From: Companilactobacillus hulinensis
GTDB taxonomy: Bacteria > Bacillota > Bacilli > Lactobacillales > Lactobacillaceae
Assembly: GCF_003946555.1 (NCBI RefSeq)
Contig: NZ_RHOO01000001.1
Span: forward strand, 124,001-188,000
Direction of reading: 5' to 3'
DNA length: 64,000 nt
The position numbers and the translations under genes are program-made. The first letter of the stretch is position 1. Every line of letters begins with the position of its first letter. Below are positions 1-7,934 of this stretch, piece after piece. Below the pieces are notes generated by a model that saw only the letters and a list, made by a program, of their open reading frames with translations, was not told the origin of the DNA and searched no databases.

Positions 1-384
1 ATCTTGAAAGAATTACAGGATAAGTTAGCACTAACACATCATGGTCGAGTCGTTTTCATTGGATCTATTTATGGAAAGATCGGTTCTGCTATGGAAGTTG
101 TTTATAGCACCGTTAAAGGCGCTATGACGTCATTTGCGGATGCGTATGCAAAGGAAGTTGCCTCACTTGGTATCTCAGTTAATGTGGTGGCTCCCGGTGC
201 TGTTAATACCAAAATGAATGCTGAATTTTCATCTGAAGATTTGGAAAGCATTAAGGAAGAAATACCTGCAGATAGGTTGGCAAACCCTGATGAGATAGCT
301 GATTTAGTCAGTTATTTGGTCAATATTAAGTCCAACTATTTAACGGGACAAACGATTTATTTTGCTGGCGGTTGGTTGTTATAA
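1..384 (+). CDS. ymfI: SDR-family reductase, C-terminal part (YmfI-like)
   Basis: This is the C-terminal half of a short-chain dehydrogenase/reductase. The frame is open back to base 1, so the start lies outside the window; about 127 residues are visible, against roughly 240 for the family. The catalytic YxxxK motif is present as YSTVK, preceded by a conserved Ser (GSIYG), and followed by the NVVAPGAV stretch that contacts the cofactor and the closing LTGQTIYFAGGW. Position directly before rodZ-pgsA-cinA-recA matches ymfI of Bacillus, reported to act in modification of elongation factor P. Its exact substrate here is inferred from context only; a fatty-acid FabG-type reductase is the alternative. 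Confidence 0.7.
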   Translation: MLKELQDKLALTHHGRVVFIGSIYGKIGSAMEVVYSTVKGAMTSFADAYAKEVASLGISVNVVAPGAVNTKMNAEFSSEDLESIKEEIPADRLANPDEIADLVSYLVNIKSNYLTGQTIYFAGGWLL

Positions 385-449
385 CGTCGTTGGTAGTTCA
401 GTAATAATATATGTTATACTTAGAAAAATTAGTTAATCGGTGGTAAATA

Positions 450-1307
450 ATGGACGAAATTGGCCAAAAGTTAAGAAATGCACGTATAAAAAAAGGATAT
501 ACAATTGATGACTTGCAACAAGTCACAAAGATCCAAAAGAGATATTTAATTGCGATTGAAGAAGGACAATTTGATCATTTGCCCGGCGATTTTTATGTGC
601 GCGCTTTTATCAAACAATATTCAGATGCTGTTGGCATCTCAAGTGATGATTTATTAGAAGAATACAAGGCAGAAATCCCTGATTCTCAACCTAAAGAACC
701 AGTTCAAAATGAAGAAAAGAAGAATACTAGATCAATTAAAGAAGAGTCTAGTTCGTTTTTCTCAAACTTAGGCAACTATATTCCTCAGATTATTGTTGGA
801 ATTATTGTAGTTGTAATTATCGGTGTTATTGCTTTTGGAATGATGCACAGAAGTTCAAGTTCTTCTAGTGTAACGATTCCAAAGGACAATACCGAGAAGA
901 CAACTAAGAAGAGTTCAAGCGATACTTCAAAGAAGTCTACAAAGAAGGCAGCTAAGAAGACACCTGTAAAGAAGTCAACTGAACTTACTGTTAAAGAATC
1001 AGATACCAAGGGTACATATACAATTACTAACTTACCTACTGATGGTACTGATGTTGAAGTTTCAGCTGATAACGGACAAGCTTGGATTCAATTCGAAGAA
1101 GGTTCGAACACTACATGGCAACAAGCTTTGAGTGCTGGTGAGAAGAAATCAACTAAGATCACTAGCGACATTACTACATTCTCAATTCATACAGGTAATA
1201 TCAATAATACTAAGGTAAGTATTGGCGGTAAAGCGGTTGATTTGAGTAGTGTAAGTTCAGGTGATTCAATTGTTCAAACTCTTACATTTAATGTTGAGAG
1301 TAAGTAA
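450..1307 (+). CDS. rodZ: RodZ-like cell-shape protein (HTH + one TM)
   Basis: A 285-residue membrane protein with the RodZ/YmfM layout. Residues 1-70 form a helix-turn-helix of the HTH_25 type (GQKLRNARIKKGYTIDDL). A single transmembrane helix lies at about 111-132. Then comes a Lys/Ser/Thr-rich linker (about 135-185) and a C-terminal DUF4115-like beta domain (about 190-285). RodZ ties MreB filaments to the wall-synthesis machinery in rod-shaped bacteria. The ATG follows GGTGG, a modest ribosome site. It sits between ymfI and pgsA as in other Bacillota and ends before a terminator hairpin. Confidence 0.88.
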   Translation: MDEIGQKLRNARIKKGYTIDDLQQVTKIQKRYLIAIEEGQFDHLPGDFYVRAFIKQYSDAVGISSDDLLEEYKAEIPDSQPKEPVQNEEKKNTRSIKEESSSFFSNLGNYIPQIIVGIIVVVIIGVIAFGMMHRSSSSSSVTIPKDNTEKTTKKSSSDTSKKSTKKAAKKTPVKKSTELTVKESDTKGTYTITNLPTDGTDVEVSADNGQAWIQFEEGSNTTWQQALSAGEKKSTKITSDITTFSIHTGNINNTKVSIGGKAVDLSSVSSGDSIVQTLTFNVESK

Positions 1308-1357
1308 TTAAAAATAATAAAGAGGCTTAAACTTAACGTCCCAGCCTGATAAAATAT

Positions 1358-1393
1358 ATGAGGTTGCGGTTTAGTCCGGCCTCATTTTATTTT
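1358..1393 (+). terminator. Rho-independent terminator after rodZ
   Basis: ATGAGG and CCTCAT pair around a short inner GC stem and are followed by TTTTATTTT. The hairpin ends 25 bases before pgsA, so it separates rodZ from pgsA or acts as a partial stop inside one operon. Confidence 0.65.
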
Positions 1394-1418
1394 GCAAAAA
1401 ATCGGAGGAAATTAAAAA

Positions 1419-2003
1419 ATGGTTTGGAATTTACCAAATAAATTAACTATGTTACGAATTATCTTGATCCCAATATTTATTGTTTTATTGGCATTCAATT
1501 GGACTGGATTGGGCGATATTTATGTTGCTAATGATCTGATTCCGATGAATCATGTATTTGCAACCCTTGTGTTTGTTATTGCATCATTAACTGATTTGGC
1601 TGACGGTAAAATTGCACGTGCCAATCATCTTGTTACAAATTTTGGTAAATTTGCTGATACATTAGCTGATAAGATGCTAGTTATGACAGCATTTATCTTC
1701 CTTGTTGAGTTAAAGATGGCTCCAGCTTGGGTCGTTGCAATTATTGTTTGTCGTGAATTAGCCGTTACAGGATTAAGAATGATTGTTCTTGAAGAGGGTG
1801 GTAAAGTTATGGCTGCCCAAATGCCTGGTAAGATCAAAACGACTACTCAAATGTTAGCCATCATCTTCTTATTAATGCATAACATTTTCTTCTCAGCCAT
1901 TAACTTCCCAATTGGTGAAATCTTCTTATATATCTGTTTATTCTTTACTATCTATTCAGGTGCTGACTACTTTATTCAATCAAGAGACATATTCAAAAAA
2001 TAA
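1419..2003 (+). CDS. pgsA: CDP-diacylglycerol-glycerol-3-phosphate 3-phosphatidyltransferase
   Basis: PgsA makes phosphatidylglycerol phosphate from CDP-diacylglycerol and glycerol-3-phosphate, the committed step to phosphatidylglycerol and cardiolipin. The 194-residue protein is rich in hydrophobic segments. It carries the full CDP-alcohol phosphotransferase signature D-x2-DG-x2-AR-x8-G-x3-D-x3-D, visible from DLADGKIAR to FADTLADK at about residues 52-79. Length is normal for the family. A GGAGG ribosome site precedes the ATG. The pgsA-cinA-recA order is conserved in Bacillota. Confidence 0.95.
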   Translation: MVWNLPNKLTMLRIILIPIFIVLLAFNWTGLGDIYVANDLIPMNHVFATLVFVIASLTDLADGKIARANHLVTNFGKFADTLADKMLVMTAFIFLVELKMAPAWVVAIIVCRELAVTGLRMIVLEEGGKVMAAQMPGKIKTTTQMLAIIFLLMHNIFFSAINFPIGEIFLYICLFFTIYSGADYFIQSRDIFKK

Positions 2004-2026
2004 AACGTAATTTAGAAGTGAGAACA

Positions 2027-2581
2027 ATGAAAAACGAAAAAACTTTTGCTCAATATCGTGAAATTATCGAAGCTGCAGATTTTGAATCTGGTATTCCAGA
2101 TGACTTGAAATCTATTGCTGTAGATACTGTGAATCAACTTAAGGAACGTAATCTAAGTATTTCTGCTGCTGAAAGTTTAACAGCGGGTCTGTTTCAAGCT
2201 GCTATCGCTAATGTCCCGGGTGCTTCTCAGATCCTAGGCGGAGGCTTTGTAACTTATTCTGATGAATCAAAGGTCAACTTGCTACATATTGATGAAAATA
2301 TCGTTAATAAATATACGGTTGTTAGTCCCACTGTCGCGCAGGCAATGTCAGATTCAACTGCTAAAATTAACGGTGCTGATATTGGAGTTGGTTTGACTGG
2401 AGTTGCTGGACCTGATCCACTAGAAGGTAGTCCAGTGGGGACGGTTTTTATTGGAGTTTATGATAGATTAAGAGATTCGTGTGTAGTTAGAGAGTTTCAT
2501 TTTGAGGGTTCAAGACGTGCAGTCCGTTTGAAGTCGGTCGTTATTGCGTTTGTTCTCGTACAAAGACTCATTCATCAATGA
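2027..2581 (+). CDS. cinA: CinA C-terminal-domain protein (PncC-type amidase)
   Basis: A 184-residue protein made only of the CinA C-terminal domain, with SAAESLTAGLF, GGFVTYSDESKVNLL and GLTGVAGPDPLEGSPVG. In other bacteria this domain deamidates nicotinamide mononucleotide (PncC activity). CinA encoded beside recA is usually about 415 residues with an N-terminal MoeA-like domain, and that domain is absent here. I prefer the ATG at 2027 because AGAAGTGAG lies just upstream; an in-frame GTG at 2018 is the alternative. The first ~22 residues have no clear counterpart in the domain and may be a remnant of the lost part (inference). Confidence 0.82.
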   Translation: MKNEKTFAQYREIIEAADFESGIPDDLKSIAVDTVNQLKERNLSISAAESLTAGLFQAAIANVPGASQILGGGFVTYSDESKVNLLHIDENIVNKYTVVSPTVAQAMSDSTAKINGADIGVGLTGVAGPDPLEGSPVGTVFIGVYDRLRDSCVVREFHFEGSRRAVRLKSVVIAFVLVQRLIHQ

Positions 2582-2595
2582 TTTATTTTTTTGAA

Positions 2596-2609
2596 CAAAC
2601 ATTTGTTCG
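2596..2609 (+). promoter_or_regulatory. LexA/DinR-type SOS box before recA
   Basis: CAAACATTTGTTCG matches the Bacillus-type consensus CGAACATATGTTCG at 12 of 14 positions. It is embedded in a longer inverted repeat GAACAAA-CA-TTTGTTC (2593-2608). It sits just upstream of the proposed -35 of recA. The same inverted repeat followed by CTTTTTTC could also act as a weak terminator of cinA. Confidence 0.65.
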
Positions 2610-2617
2610 CTTTTTTC

Positions 2618-2646
2618 TTGCTTTTTTGAATAAGAACTAATAAGAT
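2618..2646 (+). promoter_or_regulatory. Probable recA promoter
   Basis: TTGCTT (2618-2623) and TAAGAT (2641-2646) are separated by 17 bases, about 30 bases ahead of the TTG start and directly after the SOS box. Confidence 0.5.
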
Positions 2647-2678
2647 ACTAATGATGAATGCATTAGGAGGAAACTAAT

Positions 2679-3839
2679 TTGGCTAAAGAAGAACAAACAA
2701 GAATTGCAGACGAGGCTGGACGCAAACAAGCACTAGACAAGGCTTTGAAGGCTATCGAAAAAGATTTTGGTAAAGGTGCAATCATGCGTATGGGTGACGA
2801 TACAGACACTCAAATCTCAACTGTCTCAACTGGTTCTTTAGCACTAGACAACGCCCTAGGTGTTGGTGGATTTCCACGTGGTAGAATTGTTGAAATTTAT
2901 GGACCTGAAAGTTCTGGTAAAACAACTGTAGCGTTGCATGCCGTTGCTGAAGTTCAAAAAGAGGGCGGTACTGCCGCTTATATTGATGCTGAAAATGCTA
3001 TGGACCCTGCATACGCTACGGCATTAGGAGTTAACATTGATGATTTGCTTCTTTCTCAACCAGATACTGGTGAGCAAGGTTTGGAAATTGCTGATGCTTT
3101 GGTATCCAGCGGTGCGGTTGATATTGTTGTTGTCGATTCTGTTGCTGCTTTGGTACCACGTGCCGAAATCGAAGGTGATATGGGTGATGCCCACGTTGGT
3201 CTTCAAGCACGTTTGATGTCGCAGGCTCTACGTAAATTATCAGGTACTATCAATAGAACTAAGACTATTGCATTGTTTATTAACCAGATCCGTGAAAAAG
3301 TCGGTATTATGTTTGGTAACCCTGAAACAACACCAGGTGGCCGTGCTTTGAAGTTCTATTCAACTGTACGTCTAGAAGTACGTCGTGCTGAACAAATCAA
3401 AGATGGTTCAGATGTAATTGGTAACAAGACTAAGATCAAGGTCGTTAAGAACAAGGTTGCTCCACCATTTAAGGTTGCTCTTGTTGATATCATGTATGGT
3501 CGTGGTATTTCACAAACTGGAGAGTTAGTCGATATGGCGGTTGAAAAAGATATCATTGATAAGGCTGGTTCATGGTATTCATACAATGGCGAGCGAATCG
3601 GACAAGGTCGTGAGAACGCTAAGGCATTCTTAGCTGCTAATCCAGAGAAGATGGCTGAAATCCGTAAATTAGTTCGTGATGCTTACGGTATGGATGGAAA
3701 ACCAAAAGATGATGATAAAGATTCAGATGATAAAAAAGATTCTGATAAATCTGATAGTAAATCAAAGAGTGAAAAGGCTCCCAAAACAGCTAGTACAGAG
3801 CTAGATTTGGGTAGTGCAAAAGAAAAAGAGACCAAATAG
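2679..3839 (+). CDS. recA: Recombinase A
   Basis: RecA binds single-stranded DNA, drives homologous strand exchange and triggers LexA self-cleavage. The 386-residue protein has the Walker A motif GPESSGKTT, the [11 protein letters not shown] strand (Walker B region), and the loop [20 protein letters not shown], all typical of RecA. It starts at a TTG eight bases after AGGAGG. The last ~50 residues are an unusually long Lys/Asp/Ser-rich tail, consistent with the variable acidic RecA C-terminus. A LexA-type box lies upstream. The stop codon lies in the loop of its own terminator. Confidence 0.98.
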   Translation: MAKEEQTRIADEAGRKQALDKALKAIEKDFGKGAIMRMGDDTDTQISTVSTGSLALDNALGVGGFPRGRIVEIYGPESSGKTTVALHAVAEVQKEGGTAAYIDAENAMDPAYATALGVNIDDLLLSQPDTGEQGLEIADALVSSGAVDIVVVDSVAALVPRAEIEGDMGDAHVGLQARLMSQALRKLSGTINRTKTIALFINQIREKVGIMFGNPETTPGGRALKFYSTVRLEVRRAEQIKDGSDVIGNKTKIKVVKNKVAPPFKVALVDIMYGRGISQTGELVDMAVEKDIIDKAGSWYSYNGERIGQGRENAKAFLAANPEKMAEIRKLVRDAYGMDGKPKDDDKDSDDKKDSDKSDSKSKSEKAPKTASTELDLGSAKEKETK

Positions 3840-3851
3840 GGTCTCTTTTTT
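3825..3851 (+). terminator. Terminator overlapping the recA stop codon
   Basis: AAAGAGACC and GGTCTCTTT form a perfect nine-pair stem with loop AAATAG, whose TAG is the recA stop; TTTTTT follows. Confidence 0.85.
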
Positions 3852-3968
3852 GCTTTTTATTTGGTTGACAGGTGATATTTATTCTATAATATAAACGTTG
3901 TATGTAAAAATTCTGTAATAATTGCTTTTACAAACAAATAATTAAAGAAACGATTTGGAGGTGATGGC

Positions 3969-5534
3969 ATGTATCATGCTATCGTAACCTTCTCTTTCGC
4001 GCTAATAACATTAATTGTGGGTATCTTCTTCGGATATGCATTCTGCAAGGATGCCTACGAAAAAAAACTTTCACAAGCTAAACAAACAGCTGATGATATT
4101 ATTGCCAATGCTAAGAAGTCTGCAAAATCTCTTAAAAAAGAGACTTTGCTTGAGGCAAAGGACGAAATTCATAAGTATCGTGAAGAGCAAGAGAATGATT
4201 TGAAGGAACGTCGTAAAGATGTTCAGAAACAAGAGAATCGTGCCCTTGAACGTCAAGATATTCTTGATAGAAAAGACCAATCGCTTGAAAAACGTGAGGA
4301 AAATATTGAGAAGAACGAGAATAATATCACAGCTAGACAACATAAACTTGATGATAAGGATAAACAATTGACTGCAACTCTTGAAGAACAAAAGGCGGAA
4401 TTAACTAGAGTAAGTAATCTAACTCAAGAACAAGGTAGAAAGATTATTCTAGGTAATTTAAACAAAGAGTTGACACATGAACGAGCTACGATGATCAATG
4501 ATAGTACTGAACAAGCAAGACAATACGCTGATAAAGAAGCAAAAGCACTTATTGTTGCTGCTATTCAACGTAGTGCGGCAGATACTGTTTCAGAATCTAC
4601 CGTTACAACGGTTTCATTACCTAATGAAGACATGAAGGGACGTATTATTGGCCGTGAGGGTAGAAATATCCGTACGATCGAGGCCCTTACAGGGATTGAT
4701 TTAATTATTGATGATACTCCTGAGGCAGTTGCTCTTAGTGGATATGATCCAATTAGAAGAGAAATTGCTCGCATGGCTTTGGAGAAATTGATTGAGGATG
4801 GTAGGATCCATCCAGCTAGAATTGAAGAAATGGTTGATAAGGCTAGAAAAGAAATGGATGATCACATTCGTGAAGTCGGTGAACAAACTATTTATAGTTT
4901 GGGAATCAGCTCAATTAATCCTGATCTGATTAAGATTATCGGTCGTATGCAATATCGTACAAGTTATGGTCAAAATGTTTTGAGTCACTCAATTGAGGTT
5001 GCTAAATTATCCGCCATAATGGCAGCTGAGTTGGGTGAAGATGTTATGCTAGCAAAACGAGCAGGGTTATTACACGACATAGGTAAAGCTATTGATCGTG
5101 AAGTTGACGGTTCACACGTAGAAATAGGTGTTGATATCGCAACTAAATATAAAGAACCAGAAGTAGTTATTAATACAATTGCTTCGCACCATGGGGATGT
5201 AGAACCAACTTCTTTGATTGCCACTATAGTTGCTGCGGCTGATGCAATTTCAGCTGCTAGACCAGGTGCTAGATCAGAGTCAATGGAAAATTACATTCAT
5301 CGTCTTGAGAAACTTGAAGAAATTGCTAATAAGCATGAGGGTGTTGATCATTGTTATGCTATTCAAGCAGGTCATGAGATTCGTGTTATGGTTAAACCAG
5401 AACAAATTTCAGATGATCAAGCAGCAATTCTTTCTAGAGATATTAAAAACGAAATCGAAGAGAATCTTGAGTATCCTGGGCATATTAAGGTCACAGTGGT
5501 ACGTGAGGTCAGAAAAGTTGAATTGGCTAAGTAA
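3969..5534 (+). CDS. rny: Ribonuclease Y
   Basis: RNase Y is the membrane-tethered endonuclease that starts mRNA decay in many Bacillota. The 521-residue protein has one N-terminal membrane helix (about 4-24) and a long charged coiled coil (about 30-200). A KH domain begins at [15 protein letters not shown], and an HD domain carries the metal-binding HD pair in [10 protein letters not shown]. Length is normal (about 520). The ATG follows GGAGGTG. It is monocistronic between the recA terminator and its own terminator. Confidence 0.97.
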   Translation: MYHAIVTFSFALITLIVGIFFGYAFCKDAYEKKLSQAKQTADDIIANAKKSAKSLKKETLLEAKDEIHKYREEQENDLKERRKDVQKQENRALERQDILDRKDQSLEKREENIEKNENNITARQHKLDDKDKQLTATLEEQKAELTRVSNLTQEQGRKIILGNLNKELTHERATMINDSTEQARQYADKEAKALIVAAIQRSAADTVSESTVTTVSLPNEDMKGRIIGREGRNIRTIEALTGIDLIIDDTPEAVALSGYDPIRREIARMALEKLIEDGRIHPARIEEMVDKARKEMDDHIREVGEQTIYSLGISSINPDLIKIIGRMQYRTSYGQNVLSHSIEVAKLSAIMAAELGEDVMLAKRAGLLHDIGKAIDREVDGSHVEIGVDIATKYKEPEVVINTIASHHGDVEPTSLIATIVAAADAISAARPGARSESMENYIHRLEKLEEIANKHEGVDHCYAIQAGHEIRVMVKPEQISDDQAAILSRDIKNEIEENLEYPGHIKVTVVREVRKVELAK

Positions 5535-5569
5535 TTAAGTCGATTTGACCAATATAGAAAATATAGGGG

Positions 5570-5610
5570 GACTGTGACTACTATTAGTAGGTGCGGTCTT
5601 TTTTTGTTTT
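5570..5610 (+). terminator. Terminator after rny
   Basis: GACTG...CGGTC with an inner CTACT/AGTAG stem is followed by a run of seven T. Confidence 0.8.
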
Positions 5611-5624
5611 CTGTTGTCGCTTAC

Positions 5625-5793
5625 GGTTATAAAATATTTCATATGTCGTGGGAACCTGATTGAGCCAAAAAGCGGTCTCAATCCTCGACTTGAAGCTTTG
5701 CTCTGCAAATCTCCAAGTTCGTTCCATTCCGTAATGAACGGAAAGGTCTTCGTTCAAACGGCATTTTCACGACGTATGAAATATTTTATAACC
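5625..5793 (+). repeat. Folded ~170-bp element, copy 1 (forward)
   Basis: The ends are 26-base inverted repeats (5625-5650 and 5768-5793) with a single T/G difference. Inside are three hairpins. The first is GATTGAG/CTCAATC around the 12-base loop CCAAAAAGCGGT (5658-5683). The second is built on the block CGACTTGAAGCTTTGC, and the third is TGAACG/CGTTCA. The block 5684-5720 is nearly identical in copy 3 (49893-50057). The spacer from 5535 to 6144 holds this copy, copy 2 and the rny terminator; no credible gene was seen. Confidence 0.85.
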
Positions 5794-5870
5794 TCCAGCT
5801 AATGTAGCTAAATTTCTAATTCTGAAGTTTATCTAATGTTTTACTGGGTTAAAAAATAGCAGAAAAAATA

Positions 5871-6050
5871 GTCGGAAGTCAAAAAGGATGAATCCACTGT
5901 GATAGTGCTGTTGGACGGTGAGGTTACCGGCCTTACAGCACAGGATAACTTTTGAAATCTGCGGTCCATGCAGAGTTCAAAAGCAAGTCTTCAGACCGCT
6001 TTTTGGCTGAAGACGGTCCCACAGTAGATTCATCTTTTTTGACTGGAGAC
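5871..6050 (-). repeat. Folded ~170-bp element, copy 2 (inverted)
   Basis: The terminal inverted repeat 5878-5901 against 6020-6043 matches at 22 of 24 bases. Outside it lie GTCGGAAGTC and GACTGGAGAC, which pair partly. Read on the minus strand it aligns with copy 1: GTGGGACC, then a stem (CTGAAGAC/GTCTTCAG on the plus strand at 5987-6014) enclosing the same 12-base loop CCAAAAAGCGGT. A TTTTGAA/TTCAAAA hairpin with inner TCTGC/GCAGA (5950-5982) and a GTGCTGT/ACAGCAC hairpin (5905-5941) complete it. Confidence 0.82.
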
Positions 6051-6075
6051 GTGAAAAACCTTTAACAATTAAGTT

Positions 6076-6103
6076 TTGGTATTACAAGCAATTATTGTAT
6101 AAT
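6076..6103 (+). promoter_or_regulatory. Probable tagO promoter
   Basis: TTGGTA (6076-6081) and TATAAT (6098-6103) are 16 bases apart, about 42 bases before the ATG and just after repeat copy 2. Confidence 0.5.
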
Positions 6104-6144
6104 TGAAATATTATGAGAAAGTGAGTTTCGGGGGTAATCCGTGT

Positions 6145-7230
6145 ATGTTTAATGTAATAGTGTATTTGTTTTTGACAATGATATTGTCAGCCATAATAAC
6201 TCCCTTTGTAATTAAACTTGCTTACATTTTGGGTGCTGTTGATAATCCAAATGCTCGTCGTGTGAATAAGAAACCAATGCCTACAATGGGTGGGTTAGCC
6301 ATTTTTATTGCTTTTACATTTTCGACTTTTGTATTATTGAGGAATCAATTTCCTAGTCATGAGTTATTCAGTGTTTTTTTGGCTGAATGCATTATTATTC
6401 TGACAGGAATCATTGATGATATTAGAGAATTGTCTCCGAAAGCAAAAATGGCAGGTATTTTCGCTGCTGCATTGGTTATTTATTTCTTAGCTGGCATCAG
6501 AATGAATGAAGTTGTATTACCTATTTTTGGAGCTTTCAAACTTGGCTGGTGGAGTTTTCCAGTTACAATAATTTGGATTTTGGCAATTACCAACGCTGTT
6601 AACTTGATCGATGGATTGGATGGGTTAGCAACTGGTGTTTCAATAATTGCCCTGTTCACCATGGGAGTTGTTGGTTATTTCTTCTTAAATATAACTAATG
6701 TTTATGTGTCTGTTTGGATTTTTGCACTGGTAGCCGCCTTATTAGGGTTTCTACCGCATAATTTTCACCCTGCTAGTATCTTCTTAGGAGATACTGGGGC
6801 ACTGTTCATAGGCTTTATGATGGCTGTATTCTCACTTAAAGGATTGAAAAATGTAACTTTCATTTCTGTGTTAATTCCGGTCATCATCATGGGAGTGCCA
6901 ATCACAGATACTGTGTATGCAATGTTAAGAAGATTTCTTAATAAGAAGCCAATTACGCAAGCTGATAAGCATCATTTGCACCATAGATTGATGCAACTTG
7001 GATTGTCACATCGACAAACAGTATTAGTTATTTATGGCTTATCATTGATCTTTGCGTTCATTTCATTGCTTTATCCACTATCAAGTTTGTGGGGCAGTGT
7101 GTTATTAACGATTGGTGTGTTACTTGGCTTAGAGTTATTCGTGGAGTCGATAGGACTTCTTGGTGATAATAGGCAGCCATTGTTGCGAGCAATACAAAAG
7201 ATGGTTAAGAGATTAGAAAAGAAAGAATAA
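6145..7230 (+). CDS. tagO: Undecaprenyl-phosphate GlcNAc-1-phosphate transferase
   Basis: TagO/WecA moves GlcNAc-1-phosphate from UDP-GlcNAc to undecaprenyl phosphate at the inner membrane, the first step of wall teichoic acid or related polymer synthesis. The 361-residue protein has about ten membrane segments. It shows the family motifs DDIRELSPKAK, NAVNLIDGLDGLATG, FLGDTGALFIGF and the His-rich HHLHHRL loop. The ATG at 6145 is chosen because GGGGG lies ten bases upstream; upstream in-frame codons lack a ribosome site. The tagO-yvyE-comFA neighbourhood is conserved in lactobacilli. Confidence 0.92.
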   Translation: MFNVIVYLFLTMILSAIITPFVIKLAYILGAVDNPNARRVNKKPMPTMGGLAIFIAFTFSTFVLLRNQFPSHELFSVFLAECIIILTGIIDDIRELSPKAKMAGIFAAALVIYFLAGIRMNEVVLPIFGAFKLGWWSFPVTIIWILAITNAVNLIDGLDGLATGVSIIALFTMGVVGYFFLNITNVYVSVWIFALVAALLGFLPHNFHPASIFLGDTGALFIGFMMAVFSLKGLKNVTFISVLIPVIIMGVPITDTVYAMLRRFLNKKPITQADKHHLHHRLMQLGLSHRQTVLVIYGLSLIFAFISLLYPLSSLWGSVLLTIGVLLGLELFVESIGLLGDNRQPLLRAIQKMVKRLEKKE

Positions 7231-7236
7231 TAAAAT

Positions 7237-7266
7237 AAGGAGAATGCCATTGGCATTCTCCTTTTT
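7237..7266. terminator. Shared bidirectional terminator, tagO / yvyE
   Basis: AAGGAGAATGCC pairs perfectly with GGCATTCTCCTT across a three-base loop. T-rich tracts lie on both strands between two convergent genes. Confidence 0.88.
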
Positions 7267-7276
7267 ATGTGAAATT

Positions 7277-7906
7277 TTAAATTGCGACTTGTTTATAAAC
7301 TTGTTCGGTTTCTTCAAGTGAAATTTGATTTTGAAATTGATTTTTAATATCTTGAACTATTTCTTTATGATTTTCTAAATCTAGAAAAATATTGCAAGTT
7401 ACATCTGTTGAAAAAGCCTTATCTTCAAGAATTATTTTTTCGTTCTTAGCGTAGTTCTCAAATTTATCATAAAGGTGGTAAGGAACAGTTAGTTGATATC
7501 CCTGTTGAAGGCGATTCTCTACTAAGCCGATTTCTTTGATTGCATCAGCTGTAGTTGATGAATATGCACGAATTAATCCACCTGCGCCTAATTTGATACC
7601 GCCGAAGTATCGTGTAACGACAGCAGTAACGTTCTTTAGATCATTTTGTTGAAGAACGTTCAAAATGGGGGATCCAGCAGTTCCACTTGGCTCACCATCA
7701 TCGGACATTCTTTCTATTTCAACGTTTTCCAGAACGATAAAGGCTGTACAGTTGTGAGTTGCACTAGATTCTTGTTCACGAATTTTTTGAATAAATTGTT
7801 TTGCCTCATCCTCAGAAAAAGTCTGAGCAATGTGAGCTATGAAACGTGACTTTTTAATATCTTTTTCGAAGCTTCCCGTTTCAGCTATAGTTTTATAATT
7901 TTGCAA
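7277..7906 (-). CDS. yvyE: YigZ/YvyE (IMPACT) family protein
   Basis: A 209-residue protein of the UPF0029/IMPACT family. The N-terminal domain holds the conserved SRFIAHIA, ATHNCTAF, SDDGEPSGTAG and TRYFGGIKLGAGGL motifs; the C-terminal ~70 residues form a small alpha/beta domain. Eukaryotic IMPACT proteins affect translation control, but the bacterial role is not settled. Translation starts at a TTG nine bases after AAAGGA. It is divergent from comFA with only 28 bases between the starts, so control regions must overlap coding DNA. Confidence 0.88.
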   Translation of the reverse strand: MQNYKTIAETGSFEKDIKKSRFIAHIAQTFSEDEAKQFIQKIREQESSATHNCTAFIVLENVEIERMSDDGEPSGTAGSPILNVLQQNDLKNVTAVVTRYFGGIKLGAGGLIRAYSSTTADAIKEIGLVENRLQQGYQLTVPYHLYDKFENYAKNEKIILEDKAFSTDVTCNIFLDLENHKEIVQDIKNQFQNQISLEETEQVYKQVAI

Positions 7907-7934
7907 ATGTGTTTTTCCTTTCGTAATTTAGTTT

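Noticed and set aside
4071-4391. Open frame of 106 codons antisense to rny
   Set aside because: It mirrors the coiled-coil codons of RNase Y and has no ribosome site; same reasoning applies to other antisense frames such as 38618-39193 over uvrB.
5614-5802. A 62-codon open frame across repeat copy 1
   Set aside because: It runs through paired stems and hairpin loops, has no ribosome site, and the equivalent frame is not kept in copy 3.
5625-6050. The inverted units as insertion-sequence ends or an attachment site
   Set aside because: No transposase or integrase is present, terminal repeats differ between copies, and internal stems covary.
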